In this document: positions 25,880 to 34,025 of the stretch, piece by piece | How the letters are laid out: every line of letters starts with the position of its first letter | Numbering within the stretch: the first letter of the stretch is position 1 | Notes under the pieces: generated by a model | The model's database searches: none | The model's input: the letters and a program-made list of their open reading frames with translations, nothing else | Told to the model about the DNA's origin: nothing | NCBI GenBank assembly: GCA_964653285.1 | Contig: CAZZEX010000020.1 | Location: forward strand, 1-61,614 | DNA from: CAZZEX01 sp964653285 | GTDB lineage: Bacteria; Chloroflexota; Anaerolineae; B4-G1 | Reading direction: 5' to 3' | DNA: 61,614 nt | Translations under genes and position numbers: made by a program

Positions 25880-27001
25880 ATGACACACATCAAACCGCAG
25901 CGTGGTCTGGATGCCATCAAGCCTTATGTGCCCGGCACGCCCATTGAGGAGGTGCAGAGGGAGTATGGCTTAGAGGATGTGATCAAACTGGCTTCCAACG
26001 AAAACCCGCTCGGCACATCGCCCAAGGTGTTGGCTGCTATAGGGAAAGCGCTTCCCGGGCTGAACCTTTACCCAGACGGGCAGAGCTATTACCTGCGACA
26101 CGCGCTTGCGGGGTACCTTGGGGTTGAACCACAGCAGGTGACCGTGGGTAATGGGGTAGACGGCATCATTATGCGGACCTGTTTGGCGTACCTGGAGGAG
26201 GATAGTGAGGTCATCGTCAGTCACTCCTCTTTTCCCGTCTACGAAATCTTCACCCACGTCATGAGGGCGAAGCTCACCAAGACGCCTCTAAAGAACCATG
26301 GCCTGGACCTGGAGGCGATGGCGCAGGCGATCAGCGACAGGACCAAGCTCATTTTTGTCTGCAACCCCAATAACCCGACTGGGACGATCGTCACGGCGGC
26401 CGAGGTAGATACCTTTATGGAGAAGGTGCCCGACCACGTTCTGGTAGTCTTCGACGAGGCCTATTACGAGTTTGTCGATTCCGGCGAGTACCCGGATACC
26501 CTCGAATATATCTGGGGAGGTCGGGACAACGTGATGATCACGCGGACCTTTTCCAAGGTCTATGGGATGGCTGGTATCCGCCTGGGGTATGCGATTGCTA
26601 TGCCTGAAATCCTGGCCCCGCTGAATAGAGGTAAGGAGCCGTTTGCCGTCAACCTGCTGGCCCAGGCAGCAGGGATCGCTGCCCTGGAGGACGAAGCGTT
26701 TCTCAAGAAGTCGGTGGCGGCCAACCATGCTGGGCGTCTCTTTCTGTATCGCGAGTTCGACCGGTTGGGGTTGCGATACGTCGAAAGCCATACCAATTTC
26801 ATTCTGGTCGAGATTGGCCCGTCGGCGGCAACGGTCCAGCAACGGCTGCTGGAGAGAGGCATCATTGTCCGGCCCTGTGCCGGTTATGATCTGCCCAACT
26901 GCCTCCGCATCACAGTCGGCAACGAGGCCCAGAACACCCGATTGATCGAGGCGCTGGAGGGTGTGCTTGAAGAAGTCGTTACTACGAACCTTTCAAACTA
27001 G
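25880..27001 (+). CDS. hisC: Histidinol-phosphate aminotransferase family protein
   Basis: A 373-residue class I/II PLP aminotransferase of the HisC type: SNENPLGTSPKVLAAI near 38-53, NPNNPTGT in the middle, and the PLP-lysine segment TRTFSKVYGMAGIRLGY. HisC-like enzymes also transaminate aromatic amino acids. Because it follows IorAB and the acyl-CoA synthetase with a 3-base gap, it more likely makes arylpyruvates from aromatic amino acids here than histidine; no other his gene is near. The start ATG 25880 follows AGAGGGAGTTGAACA. Confidence 0.88.
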   Translation: MTHIKPQRGLDAIKPYVPGTPIEEVQREYGLEDVIKLASNENPLGTSPKVLAAIGKALPGLNLYPDGQSYYLRHALAGYLGVEPQQVTVGNGVDGIIMRTCLAYLEEDSEVIVSHSSFPVYEIFTHVMRAKLTKTPLKNHGLDLEAMAQAISDRTKLIFVCNPNNPTGTIVTAAEVDTFMEKVPDHVLVVFDEAYYEFVDSGEYPDTLEYIWGGRDNVMITRTFSKVYGMAGIRLGYAIAMPEILAPLNRGKEPFAVNLLAQAAGIAALEDEAFLKKSVAANHAGRLFLYREFDRLGLRYVESHTNFILVEIGPSAATVQQRLLERGIIVRPCAGYDLPNCLRITVGNEAQNTRLIEALEGVLEEVVTTNLSN

Positions 27002-27008
27002 CACCGAT

Positions 27009-28030
27009 TCAGAACGCAGGCAGGCGAACGCCCTGTGCGAAATACTTGTTGAAGCCTGGGTAGACCGCCAGTTCCAGATACTCAATCCGATCTGCCAGGC
27101 GAGCCGCTCGGCGGCGGGCATCCGTCGAGGCGAGCATCATGCGCACCCCTGCTCCGGCAGCGTTACCAATCGCGCGGATGTGGGTTAGCGGCACGTTTGG
27201 AAGCAACCCGATGCGCACAGCCTGGAAGGGGTCCAGATAGGTGCCAAAGGCCCCGGCGATGACGATCTCAGCGATTTCCCGCGGGGTGACGCCCAGGTGA
27301 TCCATCAGAATGTCAATGCCGGCGCGAATAGCCCCCTTTGCCAGCAGGATTTGGTCAATGTCCTCCTGGCTAATCGTGACGTCACGTCGCCCGTCGCTCC
27401 CTGCCGCCAACAGGAACGTGGGCAATCTATCATCCTCACTGTCCTCACCACCCTCAAAACGAACGCCAGACATATCCTGGGTCATTCGTTCTCGCTTGTT
27501 GATGATCCCCGCTTTGCACATCTCGGCCAGCGCATCCAGAATCCCAGAGCCGCAGATGCCGACCGGTGGGCCACCGCCGATGACGTCATAGCGGACACCC
27601 CCGTCGCAGCCGAAACGCGCTGGAGATCGGCGGTCTGATCAGCCAGGGATGGAGCAGGAACAGTGACCGGGAGTATCTGCACCGTGGGCCTGGGTTCGAA
27701 GTGCGCACCCACGCCATCGAGTTGAATGACCTGGACTTCCACCATAGACGTGGCCGGCACGTACACCGACGTGTCAGCCGAGACGATTGTGCGGCAAGCC
27801 AGTCGCCACCCCTCTCCGAGCCGTTCATCGCCCAAGAGCCTCTGTTCTGCCTCAGTAACTGGAGAAACACCATCCCCCTGAATACGGACGAGGCACTTGC
27901 CACAGACTGCTTTGCCGCCACAGACGGATTTTAGACTGACTCCAGCCTGTCGCGCCGCGTCGGAAACCGTCAGCGGGTCTTCACACAGCAGACGGATTCC
28001 TATGGGTTCGAACTCAATCGTATAGTTCAT
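27009..28030 (-). pseudogene. Reductive activator of corrinoid proteins (RACo, DUF4445), internally deleted
   Basis: The minus strand from ATG 28030 encodes an intact N-terminal 2Fe-2S ferredoxin domain (cysteine pattern SVCGGKAVCGKC plus a later RLACRT) and a linker, to about residue 145. The frame then shifts near 27600 and the C-terminal part follows in another frame: IGGGPPVGICGSGILDALAE and IVIAGAFGTYLDP, to TGA at 27009. Family members are about 600 residues or more; roughly half, the front of the ASKHA ATPase domain, is missing. RACo reactivates oxidised corrinoid proteins with ATP, so this gene is dead and cannot serve the MttB/corrinoid pair at 4.4-6.6 kb. Confidence 0.82.
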
Positions 28031-28139
28031 GTCGCACCTGGCAAGCGCTGTCTCATGTGCAGTGATTGTAGGTGGACATCGCCAAAAACTGTCCCTATAA
28101 CGACAGTACCCAGAGCTCCTACCTTCTTTCTCGTTCTCT

Positions 28140-28294
28140 GAACTTCCCTCTCCATGATAGGTATAGCGGCTTTCATGGCAAACACTGCCAACTTCCTTCC
28201 GCAAATACCCCCGTCTCTTCAACTTGCTCAGACAGGTTGTGATGGTGGCGCGGTTGGCTGCAACCAATTGGCCGATTTCCTGATGATACATCAT
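28140..28294 (-). pseudogene. Possible remnant of a Crp/Fnr-type DNA-binding domain
   Basis: Minus-strand codons from ATG 28294 read MMYHQEIGQLVAANRATITT and then CLSKLKRRGYLRK, which fits the helix-turn-helix at the end of Crp/Fnr regulators (QEELA.LLG.SR.TVSR.LS.L...G.I). No cNMP-binding domain precedes it, and the frame runs on into the RACo pseudogene without a stop. It may be the last piece of a divergent regulator of the downstream sugar operon, whose promoter begins 19 bases away. Confidence 0.4.
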
Positions 28295-28312
28295 TTTGCC
28301 CAATGCACCACC

Positions 28313-28341
28313 TTGACAGTGAAGGGATTTTGCGTTATGAT
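28313..28341 (+). promoter_or_regulatory. Consensus sigma-70 promoter of the sugar isomerase-rhamnulokinase operon
   Basis: TTGACA at 28313-28318, exactly 17 bases, then TATGAT at 28336-28341. This is the closest match to consensus in the window. It is followed at once by a palindromic operator, so it is a strong promoter held by a repressor. Confidence 0.85.
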
Positions 28342-28380
28342 GTACTTGTCTACACAAGTAGACAGGTACATGGGTAGACA
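28342..28380. promoter_or_regulatory. Palindromic operator over the transcription start
   Basis: The perfect dyad TGTCTACACAAGTAGACA at 28347-28364 (7-bp arms, 4-bp centre) is flanked by GTAC on both sides, giving 12-bp arms with one mismatch (28342-28369). A third half-site GTAGACA lies at 28374-28380. The position just after the -10 box suits a repressor. The binding protein is not known; the pattern is not the TGGTNNNACCA of the GntR gene at 34 kb. Confidence 0.75.
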
Positions 28381-28443
28381 AATTCCCTGAATATTGTCTG
28401 GCGGCCCGAATTCCACCTCCGGCGAAAGGCGCTCGTTGGGCGA

Positions 28444-28482
28444 GGTCTCTGACCGAGCCCCTTTCGGCGGCGGTCGGAGACC
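28444..28482 (+). promoter_or_regulatory. Stable hairpin in the 5' leader
   Basis: GGTCTCTGACCG (28444-28455) and CGGTCGGAGACC (28471-28482) pair over 11 of 12 bases with a 15-base loop. Two direct repeats of GGAGACCTTGCCGAAC follow. It lies in a leader of about 220 bases before the isomerase gene and has no T-run. It may affect mRNA stability or be a dispersed repeat. Confidence 0.5.
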
Positions 28483-28566
28483 TTGCCGAACATGGAGACC
28501 TTGCCGAACGTGGAGAGGCTCTTTGCTCAACTTTTCGAGAAATCTCGTAATTGAGAGGAGGTAACT

Positions 28567-29550
28567 GTGACAACGAAACTTCGTTTCTCCGCTAACATCA
28601 ACACGTTCAACGCCTGTGCCGACCGTTATGTCCTATCCGGCTACGGTGAACGGCTGACATCCGAAGAACTCATCAGGGCCGCCACCCGTGTTGAGGGGCT
28701 CACCGGAGTGGAGGTGGTCGGACTGTGGCACGTCAATGACGACAACATCGAACAGGTTCAACGGTGGATCAAAGACGCCGGGCTGGAAGTGACCTGCGTT
28801 ACGCCCGACATTTGGGCCTCAGGTAAATGGGGTTGGGGCTCATTTACCTCCAATGATCCGCAGATTCGTCGCGACGCCATCCACGAGGTCAAGAAGTCTA
28901 TGGAATGGGCGAAGCAACTGGACAGCGAGGTCGTAGACCTGTGGTTCGGTCAGGATGGCTACGACTATCCTCTCCAGGCCGACTACCTGGCTGCCTGGGA
29001 CCGAATCATTGAGGGCACTATCGAGTGTGCCGAGCACGTGCCTGAGGTCAAGCTGGTCATCGAATACAAGCCCAAGGAGCCGCGCACTCACTGCTTCATC
29101 GGCACCGTTGGGAAAACCTTGCTCCTGGTCGAGAAGGTCAACAAAGCAAACGTCGGCGCGATGATTGACGTGGGGCACGCGCTGATGGCCTACGAAAGCG
29201 CCGCTGAGTCGGCTGCCCTGTTGCAATACTTCGGCCAGAAGCTCTTCTACATGCACTTCAACGACAACTGGCGGCTGTGGGACGACGACATGACCGTGGG
29301 CTCAGTCCACACAGTCGAGATGCTGGAGCTGCTCTACTGGCTGGATCGGATGGATTACGACGGCTGGTACGCTCTCGATATCTTCCCCTATCGCGAGGAT
29401 GGGATTCGGGCTGCCACCGAGAGCATCCGTTGGATCAAGGGGCTTCATGGCCTGCTGGACAAAATCGGGCGCGACTGCATCGGTGAGGTAACTGCCAGCG
29501 GCGACGCGATGGAGGCCTCCGCTATGATACGCGAGGCTTTGCTTGGCTAG
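28567..29550 (+). CDS. Sugar isomerase/epimerase, xylose-isomerase-like TIM barrel
   Basis: A 327-residue AP-endonuclease-2/xylose-isomerase fold protein. Metal-binding candidates are Glu in LVIEYKPKEPR, Asp and His in GAMIDVGHALMAYES and Asp/Asn in YMHFNDNW. GTG 28567 is the start, with GAGGAGGTAACT before it. Next comes rhamnulokinase, which suggests this enzyme isomerises L-rhamnose (as the TIM-barrel L-rhamnose isomerases do) or a related deoxysugar, but the protein is shorter than those (about 430 residues), so the substrate is open. It is the first gene of an operon with a strong promoter and operator upstream. Confidence 0.8.
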   Translation: MTTKLRFSANINTFNACADRYVLSGYGERLTSEELIRAATRVEGLTGVEVVGLWHVNDDNIEQVQRWIKDAGLEVTCVTPDIWASGKWGWGSFTSNDPQIRRDAIHEVKKSMEWAKQLDSEVVDLWFGQDGYDYPLQADYLAAWDRIIEGTIECAEHVPEVKLVIEYKPKEPRTHCFIGTVGKTLLLVEKVNKANVGAMIDVGHALMAYESAAESAALLQYFGQKLFYMHFNDNWRLWDDDMTVGSVHTVEMLELLYWLDRMDYDGWYALDIFPYREDGIRAATESIRWIKGLHGLLDKIGRDCIGEVTASGDAMEASAMIREALLG

Positions 29551-29575
29551 ATGTGTTCGTCCAATTTGACTGTTC

Positions 29576-29692
29576 AAATCATCAGGGTGTGTTTTAGATG
29601 AGTTGGAGGAAAGGAGCGGACGCCCCGCTTCAGCGGGGATTTTCCGGCTGAAGCCGGACGTCCAACCGAAATGAGACACACCCAAATCATCA
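29576..29692 (+). mobile_element. 99-bp MITE with 9-bp target duplication, copy 1
   Basis: The element is 29585-29683. It begins GGGTGTGTTTTA and ends GAGACACACCC, an imperfect terminal inverted repeat. Inside are two hairpins, CCCCGCTTCAGCGGGG and CCGGCTGAAGCCGG. Both sides carry AAATCATCA (29576-29584 and 29684-29692), a perfect 9-bp target duplication. It sits just ahead of an E2 gene fragment. No transposase with this terminus is in the window. Confidence 0.88.
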
Positions 29693-29830
29693 AGCGGGCC
29701 AGAGATGGTCAATGTACCCTCGACGAGTTGAGTGGGGGAACCTTCACACTGACCAACCTGGGCGCGTTCGGGATTGATGCCTTTACGCCCATCATCAACC
29801 TGCTGGAATGTGCTATCCTGGAGGATTTAC
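29684..29830 (+). pseudogene. Fragment of a 2-oxoacid dehydrogenase E2 (acyltransferase) gene
   Basis: The frame encodes IIKRARDGQCTLDELSGGTF, then TLTNLGAFGIDAFTPIINLLECAIL, which matches the catalytic domain of dihydrolipoamide acyltransferases (compare LDDLSGGTFTITNLGMYEVEEF in the intact gene at 38.5 kb). Only about 45 codons survive. A MITE inserted at its 5' edge, and the 3' end runs into the ribosome site of rhamnulokinase. Confidence 0.75.
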
Positions 29831-29833
29831 TGG

Positions 29834-31318
29834 ATGAATTTCCTGGCCTTTGACCTGGGGGCAGAGAGCGGCCGGGCTATGCTCGGCCAATTCGATGGCG
29901 AGCGACTCCAGCTTGCAGAGGTGCACCGGTTTTCCAATGGCCCGGTGCATTTGCCAGACGGCCTTCATTGGGACGTGTTGCGTCTTTGGATGGAGATAGG
30001 ACGTGGTCTGGCTCTGGCCGCCCAGGAGCACGGAGAGAATCTGGTGAGCGTTGGCGTTGACACATGGGCTGTGGATTTCGGTCTGCTTGACCGAAGCGGG
30101 GCGCTGATCTCAAACCCCTATCACTACCGCGACAGCCGGACGGACGGCATGCTCGACGAGGCCTTTCGCCGCGTGCCCCGCGCAGAGATATTTGAGCAAA
30201 CCGGCATTCAGTTCTTGCAGCTCAATAGCCTGTATCAGCTCTTATCAATGGCCGTAGACCGCTCACCGGCCCTCGACATCGCCGCAGCCTTTCTGACCAT
30301 CCCCGACCTGTTTAATTACTGGTTTACGGGCCAAAAAGCGTGCGAGTTTACCAACGCCACGACCACTCAGTGTTACAATCCCCGTCGGGGCGATTGGGCC
30401 AAAGACATGTTGGAGAAATTGGGCATCCCCCCCCATATATTCCCCGAGGTCGTGCCGTCGGGAACCAACCTGGGCGGGCTCTTGCCGCACGTGGCCGAGG
30501 GCGTGGGATTGCAGCCACAGGGGAGGCTGGCGGTGATCGCGCCTGCTTGTCACGACACCGGCTCGGCTGTGGCAGCGGTTCCCGCCAAAGGCTCGGACTA
30601 CGCCTGGATCAGTTCTGGGACGTGGTCGGTTCTGGGCGCCGAATTGCCGGAGCCGGTCATCAATGAACAGAGCCTGGCCTACAACTTCACCAACGAAGGC
30701 GGCGTATGCGGCACCTTCCGCTTTTCGAGAAACGTCATGGGATTGTGGCTGGTGCAAGAATGTCGGTGCACATGGGCGCGCCAGGGCAAAGAACTCTCGT
30801 ATGCTGAATTGACCCACATGGCGGCCCAGGCCGAGCCTTTCCAGGCTGTCATTGACCCCGACTACGGTGAGTTTTTCAAACCCGGCGACATGCCGGCCCG
30901 CATCCGCGCCTATTGCCAGACGACGGGCCAGCCAGTACCGGAAAGCAAAGGAGCCGTCATCCGCTGTGCGCTGGAGAGCATCGCGCTCAAGTATCGCTGG
31001 GTACTAGAACGGCTTGAAGAGATGCTGGGGCGTCGCCTGGAGCCTCTGCACATCGTCGGCGGAGGGACACAGAACGAGCTGCTGTCGCAGTTCACTGCCA
31101 ATGCCACCGGCCGGCGGGTGATCACCGGTCCCATTGAGGCCACGGCAACCGGCAATATCCTTATGCAGATGATGGCCTTGGGCCACATTGCTTCGCTGGA
31201 GGAGGGGCGCCATCTCGTGCGCAACTCTTTTGAGATGCTCACCTTCGAACCTGGCAGCCAGTCTGAGTGGAACGAGGCGTATGCCCGCTTGCTTCAGGTG
31301 ATGAAGCAAACCGGCTAA
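29834..31318 (+). CDS. rhaB: Rhamnulokinase
   Basis: A 494-residue FGGY-family sugar kinase. The N-terminal ATP/sugar site DLGAESGRAMLG, the GVDTWAVDFGLLD motif with catalytic Asp, ISNPYHYRDSRTDGM for sugar binding and the C-terminal HIVGGGTQNELLSQFTANATGR motif identify rhamnulokinase. It phosphorylates L-rhamnulose. ATG 29834 follows GGAGGATTTACTGG; earlier in-frame codons belong to the E2 fragment. With the isomerase upstream it gives rhamnulose-1-phosphate; the aldolase and transporter are not in view. The MITE and E2 fragment now separate the two genes by about 280 bases. Confidence 0.9.
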   Translation: MNFLAFDLGAESGRAMLGQFDGERLQLAEVHRFSNGPVHLPDGLHWDVLRLWMEIGRGLALAAQEHGENLVSVGVDTWAVDFGLLDRSGALISNPYHYRDSRTDGMLDEAFRRVPRAEIFEQTGIQFLQLNSLYQLLSMAVDRSPALDIAAAFLTIPDLFNYWFTGQKACEFTNATTTQCYNPRRGDWAKDMLEKLGIPPHIFPEVVPSGTNLGGLLPHVAEGVGLQPQGRLAVIAPACHDTGSAVAAVPAKGSDYAWISSGTWSVLGAELPEPVINEQSLAYNFTNEGGVCGTFRFSRNVMGLWLVQECRCTWARQGKELSYAELTHMAAQAEPFQAVIDPDYGEFFKPGDMPARIRAYCQTTGQPVPESKGAVIRCALESIALKYRWVLERLEEMLGRRLEPLHIVGGGTQNELLSQFTANATGRRVITGPIEATATGNILMQMMALGHIASLEEGRHLVRNSFEMLTFEPGSQSEWNEAYARLLQVMKQTG

Positions 31319-31437
31319 TGATTTGTGGGTCAGGCCCGTCGAATCCACGAGGCCATTGAGGCACAAGCACAACTCTCCGGTCAACTTATCCGCGTCAATC
31401 GTCCCGCACGGTGAGATGTTGCAGTTTAATTTGCATC

Positions 31438-32376
31438 CTACCCCACCTCCACCTCCTCCGCCTCCGACACGATGTCCCGCTGCTGGAGCGACCTCTTCGT
31501 CTCCGGCTTAACGTACCGTCGCTGCCACTGGTACAGCCCGCCCAGCGCCACCACTGGCAGCGCCACCGCCAGTCCCAGAAACCACCACGGGTCCAGCAGC
31601 GGCTGGGCCGAGAAACGGTCCAGGTTGAAGAGGATCAGAGCGACGGAGGTCCAGACAGTGAGGAAGTTGGGGATCGCGTCGCCGGAGCGGAGCAGTTGCA
31701 GTCCGGTGGACCGTCCCTTCGTAAATGGGTAAAACAGATTGCTGCCCATGAAGCCCAGTTGGTCCTCCAGGATGTGACCGGCGAAGCCCAACCCGATGAC
31801 CAGGCCGCCCCATTTGCCGAACACCAGCCACCCCAGCAGACCCAGCGCCACCGCCAGCGTCAGGCTGTGGGACCAGCGCCGGTGCCAATCCAGGAAGTGG
31901 ACGTAGAGTTTGTCGCCCCGCCGCTCGAACTTGAACGACGGCCCGCTGAATATGTCAATCTTGGTCTCCGCGTCGTAGGTGGGTGCTATTGGTACGCCGA
32001 CTTTGATCCGCACTCTCCTGGGGGGCGACCACAAGGGTTTTCTGGGGGGCGACCACAAGGGTTTTCTGGGGGGCGACCACAAGGGTTCGCCCCTACTTTT
32101 TGACGGGGCGGCTCCGAGCCGGGGAGGGGGACCTGCCCGGTGTCCACGACCGGGCCGATGCGCACCGTCACCTCGTTGTGCTCCGGGGCGAAGCGGATCG
32201 CGTACTGCCGCCACAGGTCGGCCCCCAGGCGGATGGTGTGGAGCATTACGTTCTGGGGCTTGCCGGTCTCGTAGGCTTTGCGCATTGCCCCGACCACCCG
32301 CCTGGCGATTTCGCGCGCGTCCGGATTCGGGCCGTGGTCAATCTCTTCGTCGTAGCGCTCGAAGGAGCGGTAAGCA
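31438..32376 (-). pseudogene. Membrane-bound metal-dependent hydrolase (YdjM/PF04307-like), copy 1, broken
   Basis: Highly similar to the intact gene at 44.6-45.8 kb. About the first 50 codons are missing (homology begins at YRSFERYDEEID) and one C is lost after the 24-bp repeat block (CACTCTCC here, CACCTCTCC in the intact copy), so the front and back halves are in different frames. The back half keeps HFLDWHRRWSHSLT and the membrane segments. It carries three NPCGRPPE-type repeat units at 32016-32087. A complete IS element lies about 120 bases upstream of the truncation. Confidence 0.85.
32016..32087 (-). repeat. 24-bp tandem repeat, 3 units (copy 1)
   Basis: Units of AACCCTTGTGGTCGCCCCCC plus four bases, encoding NPCGRPP(E/G). 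Matches the 7-unit block in the intact gene at 45.2 kb and the 3-unit block at 43.55 kb. Confidence 0.9.
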
Positions 32377-32498
32377 CAATACGCAAAGTCCGTTTGTCCT
32401 GACCGCCTGCCTGGTGCTGGGTTGTACCCCGCCCCGCCCGCCCGTGCAAATCAGCGCGTGAAACCTCTACGTTGGTGGACAGGAGTGAGCGTCCTTGT

Positions 32499-33928
32499 CT
32501 GGTGATTACCCACATGTCCCACCTGCTCTGGGAAACGGGTGCTGTGCAGCAAATGCCAGCGTGGCAGCGGTGACAAAGACAGCGCGGATGCCCGCCAAGA
32601 GGATATATGGGCCATCGCGATCTGAAGAGAGGCCGAGTTTGCCTCCCAAGCGACGGAGCCACAGGATCATCTGCTGAGGCCACGCGTGAGCGATATGATA
32701 CACAAACAAGGCCGCAAGCAAGACCATGACGAAGATACGACGCATGCGTTCCATGGTCTGCACTCGCACATCTTCGACATCCAGTCCATCTTCCTGATCA
32801 AAGCGATAGGTGTGTTCAATCTGCGGGCGATAGCGCCACTCGGTGTACACGGTTTCAGCATCGTGGGCGGTATGGATGGGCACGTTGGTGATCAAGACCA
32901 AATCGCGGTCCAAGTCAGGGTCGTGTGCGACCAAGGCCCACAATACCTGTTGCGTCTTAGGAAGCCGGATCTTGAGCCAGCCCAGCGCCATCTCTACGAC
33001 ACGTACTTTGCGGGCGTGAGTGAAGGCCACGCGGAGTTTCAGCGGCAACGGCACCGTAGCGGTCAAGTCATCCAGCAATTCCTCTTCCCAGCGATCCAAC
33101 CGCTCGTTGTAGACCTCGACCTTGCGGTTGTGGCAGGCTCGGATGATGAACTCACCGTCAACCAGGTCTATCCAGCCAAAGATCTTCTGGTCATCCAGTC
33201 CCGCGTCGCCTACGAAACGCAGCTTGGCGTGTGGAAACAGGGCGCGAGTGATCCGTATAGACCGGTAGATCTCGCGATTTTCGCTCACGAAGTCCTCGGT
33301 CACGTAGGAGAACCGATTCGCGTACGTCACCACCGGCTCTGGCAGGTTGACCACCGTGGCCGTCATCGCCGGGTAGCCAGGAGTCAGCCGTTTCTGCCCC
33401 TTCGGACCGGGAGGCGTACTCTTCATCACTGTGGAAACCCCTTCCAACTCCTCCGTGTACGGCTTCTCGAAGTTCACCGGGTCCAACGCGACCACCAGAC
33501 GCGATGGCGCATGTTCCGCAACAGTGCGTTGGGCAATCCCGTACAACCCCTTCAACAAGTCCCGATGGCTAAACCGCTCGTTCCACATGAACCGATACAG
33601 CCGCTTGGCCATCGGCCAGACCGTCTCTTCCTTATGTACTACTCCCCGTGCCATCTGAGTCACAAGCGGCGACTGTTCACCAATGACCCCTTGCACGACC
33701 AGATGCGCCACTGCCCGCAGACGCTTCTCAGGCAAGTGCATCGACACAGGTTCCAGAAACGCGCTCATCGCAACCGTAAGCTCCTCTGCAGGCAACTTGC
33801 CAATTGTGCTGTTTCGCAGTATCGTATCCATCCCTCCGTCCTCCGCAGTTGTTGGGTTTTCGTACTTCCAAGCATACTGCGTTGGGCGGAGTTTTCAAGT
33901 TCTTCGATACATGTGGGTAATCACCAGA
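32499..33928 (-). mobile_element. Complete IS element, IS4-like, with 19-bp inverted ends
   Basis: CTGGTGATTACCCACATGT at 32499-32517 is the exact inverse of 33910-33928. The 1430-bp element holds one transposase gene on the minus strand, whose stop codon lies inside the left end. No target duplication is visible next to the ends, which suggests a rearrangement after insertion or unlike flanks brought together. Its right end is only 11 bases from the -35 box of the GntR gene. Confidence 0.9.
32506..33831 (-). CDS. DDE transposase (IS4-like)
   Basis: A 441-residue transposase, apparently intact. The candidate DDE triad is D117 in VVALDPVNFEKPY, D209 in FVGDAGLDDQK and E339 in YRPQIEHTYRFDQED, the last resembling the Y-R-E-K signature of IS4-type enzymes. 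The end is rich in hydrophobic and basic residues. ATG 33831 is the first start. The stop TAA is formed by the terminal inverted repeat. The family assignment rests on motif spacing by eye. Confidence 0.82.
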   Translation of the reverse strand: MDTILRNSTIGKLPAEELTVAMSAFLEPVSMHLPEKRLRAVAHLVVQGVIGEQSPLVTQMARGVVHKEETVWPMAKRLYRFMWNERFSHRDLLKGLYGIAQRTVAEHAPSRLVVALDPVNFEKPYTEELEGVSTVMKSTPPGPKGQKRLTPGYPAMTATVVNLPEPVVTYANRFSYVTEDFVSENREIYRSIRITRALFPHAKLRFVGDAGLDDQKIFGWIDLVDGEFIIRACHNRKVEVYNERLDRWEEELLDDLTATVPLPLKLRVAFTHARKVRVVEMALGWLKIRLPKTQQVLWALVAHDPDLDRDLVLITNVPIHTAHDAETVYTEWRYRPQIEHTYRFDQEDGLDVEDVRVQTMERMRRIFVMVLLAALFVYHIAHAWPQQMILWLRRLGGKLGLSSDRDGPYILLAGIRAVFVTAATLAFAAQHPFPRAGGTCG

Positions 33929-33939
33929 TCACCCGCTAT

Positions 33940-33968
33940 TGACAATACTGAAAAGGTATGATAGAATG
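33940..33968 (+). promoter_or_regulatory. Sigma-70 promoter of the GntR regulator gene
   Basis: TTGACA at 33940-33945, 17-base spacer, TAGAAT at 33963-33968. Since transcription would begin near 33975, the in-frame ATG codons at 33939 and 33966 cannot be used and ATG 34026 is the start. Confidence 0.8.
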
Positions 33969-33981
33969 TGGTTGTACCACT
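33969..33981. promoter_or_regulatory. PdhR/FadR-type operator GTGGTTGTACCAC
   Basis: The palindrome contains TGGTTGTACCA, a full match to TGGTNNNACCA, the known binding pattern of FadR-subfamily GntR regulators such as PdhR and FadR. It directly follows the -10 box and covers the predicted transcription start, so the GntR protein encoded next probably represses its own gene. Confidence 0.75.
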
Positions 33982-34025
33982 TTTTTCCTGTGATCGTCCA
34001 AGAGTATTGGCCAACTCAAAGAAAC

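Noticed and set aside
29605..29660. Hairpins after the sugar isomerase gene as a terminator
   Set aside because: They belong to the MITE with target duplications and have no T-run.
31323..31413. Short frame after rhamnulokinase (VGQARRIHEAIEAQAQLSG and a few more residues)
   Set aside because: It looks protein-like but has no start, no family match and only about 29 codons; at best a gene tail I cannot assign.
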